Assembly: GCA_945878385.1 (NCBI GenBank)
Contig: CAMCTE010000011.1
Span: 1 to 24,116, forward strand
Source of the DNA: Azohydromonas lata NBRC 102462
GTDB taxonomy: Bacteria; Pseudomonadota; Gammaproteobacteria; Burkholderiales; Burkholderiaceae_C
DNA length: 24,116 nt
Direction: 5' to 3'
The translations under genes were made by a program, and so were the position numbers. The notes under the pieces were generated by a model, which was given only the letters and a program-made list of their open reading frames with translations, was not told the DNA's origin and ran no database searches. Positions within the stretch are counted from its first letter, which is position 1, and each line of letters opens with the position of its first letter. Of the stretch, positions 16,665 through 23,640 are shown piece after piece.

Positions 16665-17795
16665 TCAACGGCCAGCGGGCTTGGCACCCGCCACGGCATC
16701 TGCAGCGGCCTTCACCGCCTTCGCGTCGCCTGCACCACCGCCAGCACCGGCACCCGCCACCACCTGGACCAGCGTGGTCAATTCAGGATGATCCTTGGCC
16801 ATCTTCGCACCGTACAAGGGCTTGTAGGCGCCCTGGTGGCAGGTGGCGCAATTGACTTTGGCTACATCGCCCAACACGCCCTTGCGCTCAGCCGGGAAGA
16901 CACTGGTGAGATCTTCCATGTATTCCAGGTTGAGATCACGCACCATGCGGATGCCATACCAGGCGGTGGTACGCTGAGGCGGACTCTGGCTCCAATCGCC
17001 GAACGAACGTGAGTTGTGGCAATAGGTGCAATTCACGCCCAATGAGTCCGACATGTGCATCATCAGGCCATAGGTGAACTCACCCTGCTGGATGCTCGAT
17101 CGATTACCGGTGGGCAGCGCGGTGTCGCCCGCCACGCGGATGGCCTTGGCTTCCTTGAAATACTCTGTGTAGTGGTCATAGGGCAGCGAGGCACCCTTCA
17201 CCGATTCCTGGTCGGCGGTGTTTTGTGCATTCTTGTTGCCGATGAAGTCTGCACCCTTCTTCTGAGGAGCCGCGGTGAACCAGATCTTCGACGGCACCGG
17301 CTGGCCGCGGTGGCAGGTGTAGCAGGTCACCCCCGTGTTGGATACATGCTGCTGCCAGTCCACATTGATGTGCTGCGTCATCTGAATCATCCGACGCGCC
17401 ACCACCTTCGTGTACTTCGAATCTTCGGCGAAATTGGCCGGGTTGTGGCAATACACGCAACCTTCATTCGGTGCCACCCAGGCCGTGATGGCCGTCATGT
17501 GGCGAACAAACTCTGCCGTGCTGAGATGCCCCAGGACCTTCACATTTTGGTAGACCTGGGAAGCCTTGGGGCCCTCAGAAGGAGCAGGCGGCAGGGCTGC
17601 AGGCGGTTGATTCGCCTCAATCTGGGGCTCGAGAATGCGGGGGTTGTACACCTGCAGCATGCCCGTTCCCCGGTACCCGCTTTGCACGCTGTCCACGGGT
17701 GGTCGTTCGAAAGGGGCGCCGCGTTCGCAGCCGGAAAGGGCCAGCACCGCGCCCAGGGTAGCCACACCGGTGGCCAGTCGTTGCATGAAGTTCAT
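16665..17795 (-). CDS. pufC: Tetraheme cytochrome subunit of the reaction centre PufC
   Basis: PufC is the membrane-anchored periplasmic cytochrome that re-reduces the special pair. From the ATG at 17795 the product has 376 residues. It carries a lipoprotein signal with lipobox LSGC (Cys23) and four CxxCH heme sites: CVYCH 113-117, CYTCH 158-162, CTYCH 256-260 and CATCH 316-320. Methionines in the preceding helices (for example RRMIQMTQHIN and GLMMHMSDSLG) are likely axial ligands. The frame is open a further 29 codons upstream, into pufM, but a GGAG about 8 nt before 17795 and the signal peptide fix the start. It lies 16 nt after pufM. The last 30 residues form an Ala/Gly-rich tail. Confidence 0.97.
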   Translation of the reverse strand: MNFMQRLATGVATLGAVLALSGCERGAPFERPPVDSVQSGYRGTGMLQVYNPRILEPQIEANQPPAALPPAPSEGPKASQVYQNVKVLGHLSTAEFVRHMTAITAWVAPNEGCVYCHNPANFAEDSKYTKVVARRMIQMTQHINVDWQQHVSNTGVTCYTCHRGQPVPSKIWFTAAPQKKGADFIGNKNAQNTADQESVKGASLPYDHYTEYFKEAKAIRVAGDTALPTGNRSSIQQGEFTYGLMMHMSDSLGVNCTYCHNSRSFGDWSQSPPQRTTAWYGIRMVRDLNLEYMEDLTSVFPAERKGVLGDVAKVNCATCHQGAYKPLYGAKMAKDHPELTTLVQVVAGAGAGGGAGDAKAVKAAADAVAGAKPAGR

Positions 17796-17811
17796 GGTGG
17801 TGCTCCGTGAA

Positions 17812-18789
17812 TCAGCGGGGCTGGATGAGCGTGGCCGGATCAACCGGAGAGGGATAAACCGCAGGATACGGGGGCGCCACACCGTGCTTGACCGCCCACA
17901 GGTACCAGTTGTCCACCACGGTACCCGTCAAGAGGATTCCGATTCCTCCCGTCAGCGGACACAGCACGGCGAACCACCAAGCCCAACGGTGAATGGATTC
18001 CATGGTGGCGTTGAAGCCCATGGTCCAACGCCAGAACAAGGCAGCGCGCTCGGACGCTGTGCCACGGTCGACGATCTGTTCAATCTCCCGTTCGCCACCA
18101 TAGCGGCCCACGGCCAGGATGGTAGCGCCGTGCATGGCGAACAGCAGAGCAGAGCCATAGAGGAAGACAATCGACAGCGCGTGGAACGGGTTGTAGAAGA
18201 GGTTGCCGTAGCGCAGGGAGAAAGCCGCTGTCCAGTCCAGGTGGCTGAAGATGCCATAGGGCACTGCTTCGCTCCAAGAACCCATCAGGACAGGCCGAAG
18301 AAGACCAAGCACCAAGGCTAGCCAAATAGCTGCGGCGAAGGCCCAGGCAATGTGGGTACCCATGCCCAATTCACGGGCCCGGGTGTACATGCGGGCCCAC
18401 CACAACAGCACGGACGCCAGAAAGAAGAAGCCTGCAATGAGGAACCAGCCACCATCATTGATTGGCGGGATCGACAAGCCGTACTCCGGGCTCGGCGGGT
18501 CCAGTGACAGCCAGAACAGCTGCTTGACGAACTGAATGGGATTCCAGTTCACCGAGGCCAGCATATTGAAGCCGATGATGGTGAACCAAAGCAGACCGCA
18601 GAACAGCGAGGCCAGCCCGAGGCGCCCCAGGTAGATCGGACCGATCTGGGCATTCCCGAACCGCCCCAGCAGGTGGAACAACCACGGCTTGAAGTCACGA
18701 GAACTGTTGTAGGGGCCCAGCGGCACGCCATCATGCAGATGGTGCGAGGTGGGCTGGACGGTGGTGAAGAGGTTTTGATAATCGGCCAC
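17812..18789 (-). CDS. pufM: Photosynthetic reaction centre M subunit
   Basis: PufM is one of two core subunits holding the special pair, accessory pigments, QA and the non-heme iron. The 325-residue product has five membrane helices and the expected ligands: H183 (FSHLDW, accessory bacteriochlorophyll), H203 (NPFHALSI, special pair), and H220, E235 and H267 for iron. The start is a GTG at 18789, with AGGAG at 18796-18800 six nt before it, and the N-terminus ADYQNLFT fits M subunits. It follows pufL by 30 nt and is followed by pufC. No pufX-like frame lies downstream. Confidence 0.98.
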   Translation of the reverse strand: MADYQNLFTTVQPTSHHLHDGVPLGPYNSSRDFKPWLFHLLGRFGNAQIGPIYLGRLGLASLFCGLLWFTIIGFNMLASVNWNPIQFVKQLFWLSLDPPSPEYGLSIPPINDGGWFLIAGFFFLASVLLWWARMYTRARELGMGTHIAWAFAAAIWLALVLGLLRPVLMGSWSEAVPYGIFSHLDWTAAFSLRYGNLFYNPFHALSIVFLYGSALLFAMHGATILAVGRYGGEREIEQIVDRGTASERAALFWRWTMGFNATMESIHRWAWWFAVLCPLTGGIGILLTGTVVDNWYLWAVKHGVAPPYPAVYPSPVDPATLIQPR

Positions 18790-18819
18790 GGATCGCTCCT
18801 GGTTATGGGTCGCCGGGTT

Positions 18820-19644
18820 TTATTTCCAGATGGGCATGGCCAACCACCAGCCCCACCACTCTGGCCATCCACGTGTCCAGAAGGGGCCGCTGATGACGAT
18901 ACACACAGCGCTGAAGAAGCCGGAAGCCAAGGCCAGGAAAAGGCCCAAGCGGTGAATGCCCAACGTTCCGATCGAATAGCCGATCGTGTCGCGGAAGAAG
19001 GTGTCCTCGTATTCGGGTGTCTTGACCAGTTCACCCTTCTTGGGGTTGGTGGCCGACAGAACCAGGCCGCCGTGCAGCGACAAGGCGAATGTGGTGGCAA
19101 AGAAGAAACTCACCGCGAGCATGTGCGCGGGGTTGTAGTGAAAGTGCAGGTACTGGTAGCCCACATTCGAGACCCAGTCGAGGTGACTGAAGATCCCATA
19201 GGGAAAGCCGTGGCCCCAAGCGCCCATGAGGACAGGGCGGATCACGACCAGCGTGAAGTAGGCAAAGATGGCCATGCTGAACGCGACAGGTACATGAAAG
19301 CCCATGCCCAGTTTTCGGCAAATCTCTACTTCGCGCAGTGCCCAAGATCCGAAGGCCGCCAGCGCGCACACAGTGATGATTTGCCAAAGGCCCCCCTCCA
19401 TGAGCGGCGCCAATTTCAGACCGTATGACAGGTCTGGTGGTGCGATGCTGATTTGCCAGAGATTCCAGGTGGGACCTTGGGAGGCACCCCACAGGATCAG
19501 CACCGTGCCCAGGATCGAGAAAAACATCGTGGTCACGCCGAAGAAGCCGACATAGAACGGCCCGACCCAGAAGTCGAAGAGGTCGCCACCCACCAGGGTT
19601 CCGCCCCTCACACGGTACTTCTTTTCAAAACTCAACATGGCCAT
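18820..19644 (-). CDS. pufL: Photosynthetic reaction centre L subunit
   Basis: PufL pairs with PufM in the reaction-centre core. The 274-residue product begins MAMLSFEKKYRVRGGTLVGG, a standard L-subunit N-terminus. Key residues are H154 (FSHLDW), H174 (NPAHML, special pair), and H191, E213 and H231 for the iron. The frame stays open 62 codons upstream, but those translate the hairpin-containing spacer. The ATG at 19644 is preceded by GGAGGA six nt upstream. The 112-nt spacer from pufA holds two strong stem-loops. Confidence 0.98.
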   Translation of the reverse strand: MAMLSFEKKYRVRGGTLVGGDLFDFWVGPFYVGFFGVTTMFFSILGTVLILWGASQGPTWNLWQISIAPPDLSYGLKLAPLMEGGLWQIITVCALAAFGSWALREVEICRKLGMGFHVPVAFSMAIFAYFTLVVIRPVLMGAWGHGFPYGIFSHLDWVSNVGYQYLHFHYNPAHMLAVSFFFATTFALSLHGGLVLSATNPKKGELVKTPEYEDTFFRDTIGYSIGTLGIHRLGLFLALASGFFSAVCIVISGPFWTRGWPEWWGWWLAMPIWK

Positions 19645-19672
19645 GATTTGTCCTCCGACCCAGGTTCTTCTT

Positions 19673-19694
19673 GAGTCCAGCCACGACTGGACTC
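19673..19694 (-). other. Intercistronic RNA hairpin, pufL-proximal
   Basis: The arms GAGTCCAG (19673-19680) and CTGGACTC (19687-19694) pair perfectly over 8 bp, with a 6-nt loop. In the puf transcript it lies just upstream of the pufL ribosome binding site and is not followed by a U-tract, so it is more likely an mRNA-processing or stability element than a terminator. Confidence 0.75.
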
Positions 19695-19697
19695 CCT

Positions 19698-19736
19698 CGC
19701 ACACGGCATGGCAATACTGCTGCCAGGCCGTGTGCG
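19698..19736 (-). other. Intercistronic RNA hairpin, pufA-proximal
   Basis: The 10-nt arms CGCACACGGC (19698-19707) and GCCGTGTGCG (19727-19736) are perfectly complementary, and the interior holds a further GGCA/TGCC pair. It lies 20 nt downstream of the pufA stop. In Rhodobacter, a stable pufA-pufL hairpin blocks 3' decay and raises pufBA mRNA over pufLM; this element has the same position and is inferred to do the same. Confidence 0.8.
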
Positions 19737-19756
19737 GGTTACTGCGGTGAGACTGC

Positions 19757-19954
19757 TTACTTGCCGTTGGATGCCACGGCGGCAGGCATCGGTGCGTTGG
19801 CAGAGGCCACTGCGGGCTTCTTTGCGCCATCGAACCAGTTGTACTTGTTCGTGCTGAGCAGGACGAGATGAATCATCGCGGCCAAGCCGAACAGGAAGAT
19901 GCCTTGAACAACCATCGCCCGAAGGGGGTCGTAAAGACGCCAAATTCTCCACAT
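19757..19954 (-). CDS. pufA: LH1 antenna alpha polypeptide
   Basis: PufA is the alpha subunit of the core antenna ring. The 65-residue product begins MWRIWRLYDPLR, has one membrane helix, the bacteriochlorophyll-binding H29 (AAMIHLVLL) and W40 in NKYNWFDG. The Ala/Pro-rich C-terminal 20 residues resemble tails that are trimmed in other alpha chains. AGGAG precedes the ATG and overlaps the stop of the small gene upstream, implying coupled translation with that gene rather than directly with pufB. Confidence 0.97.
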   Translation of the reverse strand: MWRIWRLYDPLRAMVVQGIFLFGLAAMIHLVLLSTNKYNWFDGAKKPAVASANAPMPAAVASNGK

Positions 19955-19964
19955 AGGTGTGCTC

Positions 19965-20189
19965 CTAAAGTAAGTGGGACATGAAGGTGTAGACAGCCGC
20001 CCTCACACCGCCAAAGATGCTCGTCATGCCTTCGGCACCAGGCAGCCAGGTCCGCCAGTGCAAGCCCATGGCCGTGCCCAACAGGGCAATGACCAAAAAC
20101 ACGGCGTAGCCCAACACAAAGATGAGCGAGATGCTTCGTTCATCGTCATGCGGGTGCAGGCGCGCGTGTTCAGCGTGGGTGTTTGCCAT
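19965..20189 (-). CDS. Unrecognised 74-aa single-TM protein encoded between pufB and pufA
   Basis: This gene separates pufB from pufA, which normally adjoin. The start at 20189 has AGGAAGGA about 6 nt upstream; the frame is open nine codons further, to 20216, but without a better signal. The 74-residue product has a His/acid-rich N-terminus (residues 1-18), one membrane helix (about 20-44, LIFVLGYAVFLVIALLGTAM), an HWRTWLPG turn and an amphipathic C-terminal segment ending FMSHLL. No histidine lies mid-helix, so it does not look like an alpha or beta antenna chain. Length and layout resemble PufQ, a bacteriochlorophyll-related puf protein encoded ahead of pufB in Rhodobacter, and loosely PufX, but I see no decisive signature. 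Function is unknown; an LH1 assembly or ring role is inference. Confidence 0.8.
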   Translation of the reverse strand: MANTHAEHARLHPHDDERSISLIFVLGYAVFLVIALLGTAMGLHWRTWLPGAEGMTSIFGGVRAAVYTFMSHLL

Positions 20190-20222
20190 TACAGATCCTT
20201 CCTGACAGGTGACCAATCGACT

Positions 20223-20369
20223 TCAGAGCCAGGGACGCCAGATCCAGACGAGTAGGTGTGCGACCACGGCCACAGCCGTGAATCCCACGAATCCTTGAAC
20301 CCAGTAGGTGTGAAACTCCTGGGCCTCGTCATCGGTCAGGCCAGAGATCGAAGTTCTCCGTTCAGCCAT
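20223..20369 (-). CDS. pufB: LH1 antenna beta polypeptide
   Basis: PufB is the beta subunit of the core antenna. The 48-residue product has the conserved SGLTDDEAQEFH segment (H20), one membrane helix and the bacteriochlorophyll-ligating H38 in AVVAHLLVWIWRPWL, ending exactly at the family's C-terminus. The frame is open upstream for 75 codons, but the ATG at 20369 has GAGGAG (20377-20382) at a 7-nt spacing. It is the first puf gene after bchZ, and the unidentified 74-aa gene begins 33 nt after its stop. Confidence 0.97.
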   Translation of the reverse strand: MAERRTSISGLTDDEAQEFHTYWVQGFVGFTAVAVVAHLLVWIWRPWL

Positions 20370-20388
20370 CGAGATGCTCCTCAAAAGG

Positions 20389-20402
20389 CGGCCTTTCGGC
20401 CG
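20389..20402 (-). other. Leader hairpin with GAAA tetraloop before pufB
   Basis: On the minus strand CGGCC-GAAA-GGCCG forms a 5-bp GC stem closed by a GNRA-type tetraloop, followed by CCTTTT and then the pufB Shine-Dalgarno. It may protect the 5' end of the processed puf mRNA or attenuate read-through from bchZ. The short stem and four-base T-run make it a weak terminator at best. Confidence 0.5.
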
Positions 20403-20459
20403 TACGCCTGCGAAACCCGCGCAGCACGGGAAGCCATGACGGGATGCCATGACATCGGG

Positions 20460-20478
20460 TGTCCGAACTGCAAGGACA
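20460..20478. promoter_or_regulatory. TGTCC-N9-GGACA palindrome upstream of pufB
   Basis: A perfect 5-bp inverted repeat lies in the 136-nt bchZ-pufB gap, about 90 nt before the pufB start. It resembles the PpsR/CrtJ site TGT-N12-ACA, but the spacing is N13, so binding by that regulator is uncertain. It is the only such palindrome I found in the puf leader. Confidence 0.35.
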
Positions 20479-20505
20479 TATTCAAAATTCTGTGGCGGCG
20501 ATCGC

Positions 20506-22056
20506 TCATGCCAGCACCTCTTGGCGCTTTGCCACGGGCTCGGTGCCGCTGGGCTTCGCGCCTTCAGGCGGTACCGCGATCGGGGCAGGTACACCCACGC
20601 CGAGGGCTTGGCGAATGATGGACAGCGTCACGCAATTCGCACCACTGCGTTGAGCCAACTGTTCGGCCTTGTCCCGCAAGCCTTTGGCCGCCGAGATCTG
20701 AACCAGCACGGGTTGCTGCTGCACCCATTCGCGCAGGGTGTCCTGCGCTTCTTCGTCCCAGGCCAGAACGGGGTCGGCACCGCTGATGCCGCGCGCCGGC
20801 GTTGCTTGAACCTGGTCCATCTCCGTGGCCAGGGGCAGGATATGGAACAGCGCATCGAAGAGCGAGTTGCACACCTCTTGCACCAGATAGGTGGCGCCGG
20901 CATAGCCCATGAAGGGCGTGCCGGTGTGACGGCGGATGATGGCCCCGGGGAATGAGGCGGGAATGTAGGCGGCTTTCATCGGCCCCTTCTGCCCAGCCTC
21001 GGCCAGGTACATCCGCTCGTTGAAGCTGCCAAACAGGATCAGGGGTGTCTTCTCGTGGACCATCCGACGGATGTTCGCGTTGTCGGTTTTCTCACCGGCT
21101 CGACGGGAAACCGCAAAGTGACAAGGCAAGCCCATTTCCTCTTCGAGAAAGTGCCGGATGCCGCGCGCATAGGTTTCACCCGCCACGATCCCGAAGCTGG
21201 CGGTACTGAAGAAATCTTGAGTCACGGACCGCCACAAGTCCCACAGCGGCTTGATGGTGGTGTGCTTCTCCCGTTCGATGAAGGGCTCGGGATCCAGACC
21301 CAACAAGGTGCCGAGTTCGCGCAGGAATGCAGTGGTGCTGTGCAGGCCTATGGGTGCCTGTAAATACGGGCGCTCCAGTGCTTCACACAGTGCGCGGCCG
21401 AATTCCCTGTACAGGCAGATGTTCACATCGGCATCGGCGAGCTGCGCCACATCGGCCAGGTGACTGCCCAGTGGAAAGGCCATATTGACCTCTGCACCGA
21501 TGCCTTGCACCAGTCGACGAATTTCAGCCAGATCGCTAGGGCAGTTGAAGGTGCCATACGCCGGACCGATGATGTTCACTCGAGGCTTCTCGCCCACAGG
21601 GCGCTGCGCCAGAGGCACGCGTTGGGGAATGTGGCGCAGCCCATACTGTTGCCACAACCACAACATGGCTCGATTGGCGCACTGCCACTGGTCTTCATCA
21701 ATGGTGCGCGGCAGGAAGCGCTGGATCGTGGTGCCCTCAGGCGTGACGCCACCACCAATCATCTCGGCGATGGAGCCGGTGACCACCACCGAAGGTAGGT
21801 CGGGGTCCAGCGCCGCATGGGCGCGCTTCATCGAGCCTTCGGTACCCTCTCGACCCAACTGCTCTTCAGCCAGACCCGTGACGACGATCGGCAATTCATG
21901 CGGCGGCAGTGCATCGCTGTAATGAAGCACGCTGGTCACCGGGAGGTTCTCGCAGCCCACCGGGCCGTCAATCACCACCTGCAGGCCTTTGATCGCGGTG
22001 AACACATACACCGCACCCCAATAGCCACCCGCGCGATCGTGGTCCAGAACCAGCAT
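20506..22056 (-). CDS. bchZ: Chlorophyllide a reductase subunit Z
   Basis: BchZ is part of the nitrogenase-like BchYZ catalytic component, which with BchX reduces ring B of chlorophyllide a. The 516-residue product begins MLVLDHDRAGGYWGAVYVFT and contains DGPVGCENLP with C35, the BchZ cysteine known to ligate the shared [4Fe-4S] cluster. Other family blocks are IAEMIGGGVTPEGTTIQRFL and the C-terminal HTGTPFMGYAGATYLVQEVCN. The ATG shares a base with the bchY stop (TGATG), with GAGGAG just upstream. The last 25-30 residues are a Pro/Glu-rich tail. The 136 nt after its stop hold the pufB leader. Confidence 0.97.
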   Translation of the reverse strand: MLVLDHDRAGGYWGAVYVFTAIKGLQVVIDGPVGCENLPVTSVLHYSDALPPHELPIVVTGLAEEQLGREGTEGSMKRAHAALDPDLPSVVVTGSIAEMIGGGVTPEGTTIQRFLPRTIDEDQWQCANRAMLWLWQQYGLRHIPQRVPLAQRPVGEKPRVNIIGPAYGTFNCPSDLAEIRRLVQGIGAEVNMAFPLGSHLADVAQLADADVNICLYREFGRALCEALERPYLQAPIGLHSTTAFLRELGTLLGLDPEPFIEREKHTTIKPLWDLWRSVTQDFFSTASFGIVAGETYARGIRHFLEEEMGLPCHFAVSRRAGEKTDNANIRRMVHEKTPLILFGSFNERMYLAEAGQKGPMKAAYIPASFPGAIIRRHTGTPFMGYAGATYLVQEVCNSLFDALFHILPLATEMDQVQATPARGISGADPVLAWDEEAQDTLREWVQQQPVLVQISAAKGLRDKAEQLAQRSGANCVTLSIIRQALGVGVPAPIAVPPEGAKPSGTEPVAKRQEVLA

Positions 22057-23606
22057 CAGATCATCTCCTCGGCCTTGCGGCGCTTCATGATCTTGATGAC
22101 CTGACGCCGTGTTTCGGCCTGGAATTCGGGGCGGTCCTTGGGAACGCCTGCAGCACCTTCGCCCGACTCCCAGACGCCGGCCGCATGTGCGCTGCCCACA
22201 CCCTCGAAGAAGCCACGCATCCGGTCGAATCGGTCCTTGTTGCCCATGGCCGCATTCACCACCTGAGCCAGCGACCCGGCACCAGCAGGGCCCATGAGCG
22301 GACGGGCAGAGATCAAATTGGTGAAGTACAGCGCCGGGATGGCGGCCTCCTTGGCCGCCTGCACCACGGGTGTGGTGCCGATGGCCAGATCCGGCCGGAA
22401 TTCATGTACGGCTGCGATGTCCTGTTCCAGCGAAGCCCGGTATTGGACATGCACACCACGGGCCTGCAGCCACTGCAGGTCGGGTGCACTCCACGGCGTC
22501 TTGGGGCATGCCGTGCCAACATAGCGCACATCGGCACCGCTTTCCACCAAAAGTCGCGCAACCAACAACTCGGAGCCTTCGTAACCGCTCACGGTGATGC
22601 GACCCTTGATGGGGGTTGCCGCCAACCCGCCCTTGATCATGGGCAGGAACCGGTTCTTGGCTGCGTCAATCTGCGCCTGCGGCACATTGACGGCCGCACC
22701 GATCGCCTGCAACCAGGCTTCTGTTCCCTCCACGCCCACCGGCGCAGAGCCCTCGACTGAGCGACCCGCAGACTCGAATTCGCGCACACTGGCGGTGTAG
22801 AAAGGATGGATGGCCGCTACGGCGGCGCAGTCGAGAGCCGTGTAGAGCTCGCGCCATTCGCGAGTGGGAACAACGGTACCGACTGCCAGGCCCATGGGCT
22901 GCAGCATCATCCCGATGCCCACCGGGTCAGCGGGGAACATCTCACCGAGCAGCGTGATGGCAGGCAGTTGCGAACGCACTTGTCGGGGTGCCGCGACCGG
23001 ACCAGCCTGGACCTCGTTGCGTGCGTAGCGCAGCATGGCGCCGGCCAATACATCTTTGGCCTCCGCGTGAGTGGGCACACCGAACCCAGGCACATCGATG
23101 CCGATGATCCGTACGCCGTTGATCTCGGACGGCAACAACTGCAGCGGGACGCCACTGGCTGTTGGCACGCACAGATTGATGATGACCACAGCGTCGACCT
23201 TCTCGGGGTCGGCCTGCGCGAACACGGCTTCGCGGATGTCTTCAAACAGCTTGCCCGTGACGAGACTTTCGCTGTTGAAGGGCACATAACCCACACTTCG
23301 CCGGGCTCCGTAGAAGTGCGAAGTGAAGGTCAGCCCGTACACGCAGCAGGCAGAGCCTGACAAGATGGTGGCCGTGCGGCGCATGCGCAGACCCACCCGA
23401 AGCGAGCCGAACGCCGGGCACATGCTTTGGGGCTGATCGTGCGGGCCGGCACCCTCGGGCAAGGGGTAGTCCTTCGCATATTGCGCCAGAACCTCCGACT
23501 TTCCCGAAGCCTGGGCGGCCGCCTTCATTTTTTCCGCACCGGAGTGGCATCCCAAGCCATCCTGCTCGGTGGCCATGCGGTTCACGGGCTCGTGGGGGGC
23601 GTTCAT
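22056..23606 (-). CDS. bchY: Chlorophyllide a reductase subunit Y
   Basis: BchY forms the catalytic heterotetramer with BchZ. The 516-residue product contains C63 (SMCPAFGSLR), C88 (GSACCVYG) and C146 (NLCVPTASG), matching the three BchY cysteines that ligate the cluster with BchZ C35. The start at 23606 (MNAPHEP) has only a weak Shine-Dalgarno; M11 (MATEQDGLGCHSG, at 23576) is an alternative that loses nothing conserved. It lies 34 nt after bchX and overlaps bchZ by one base. Confidence 0.97.
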   Translation of the reverse strand: MNAPHEPVNRMATEQDGLGCHSGAEKMKAAAQASGKSEVLAQYAKDYPLPEGAGPHDQPQSMCPAFGSLRVGLRMRRTATILSGSACCVYGLTFTSHFYGARRSVGYVPFNSESLVTGKLFEDIREAVFAQADPEKVDAVVIINLCVPTASGVPLQLLPSEINGVRIIGIDVPGFGVPTHAEAKDVLAGAMLRYARNEVQAGPVAAPRQVRSQLPAITLLGEMFPADPVGIGMMLQPMGLAVGTVVPTREWRELYTALDCAAVAAIHPFYTASVREFESAGRSVEGSAPVGVEGTEAWLQAIGAAVNVPQAQIDAAKNRFLPMIKGGLAATPIKGRITVSGYEGSELLVARLLVESGADVRYVGTACPKTPWSAPDLQWLQARGVHVQYRASLEQDIAAVHEFRPDLAIGTTPVVQAAKEAAIPALYFTNLISARPLMGPAGAGSLAQVVNAAMGNKDRFDRMRGFFEGVGSAHAAGVWESGEGAAGVPKDRPEFQAETRRQVIKIMKRRKAEEMI

Positions 23607-23640
23607 CTGGAGTCTCGGTTGCGCGGTGTGAACGACACGC

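Noticed and set aside
17055..17810. 251-codon plus-strand frame opposite pufC
   Set aside because: Antisense shadow of a gene with four intact heme motifs and a lipoprotein signal.
17796..17882. N-terminal extension of pufC by 29 codons
   Set aside because: It overlaps the pufM 3' end and would bury the lipoprotein signal peptide that starts at 17795.
19645..19830. N-terminal extension of pufL by 62 codons
   Set aside because: It translates the intercistronic hairpins and the end of pufA; the L-subunit N-terminus begins at 19644 with a strong ribosome binding site.
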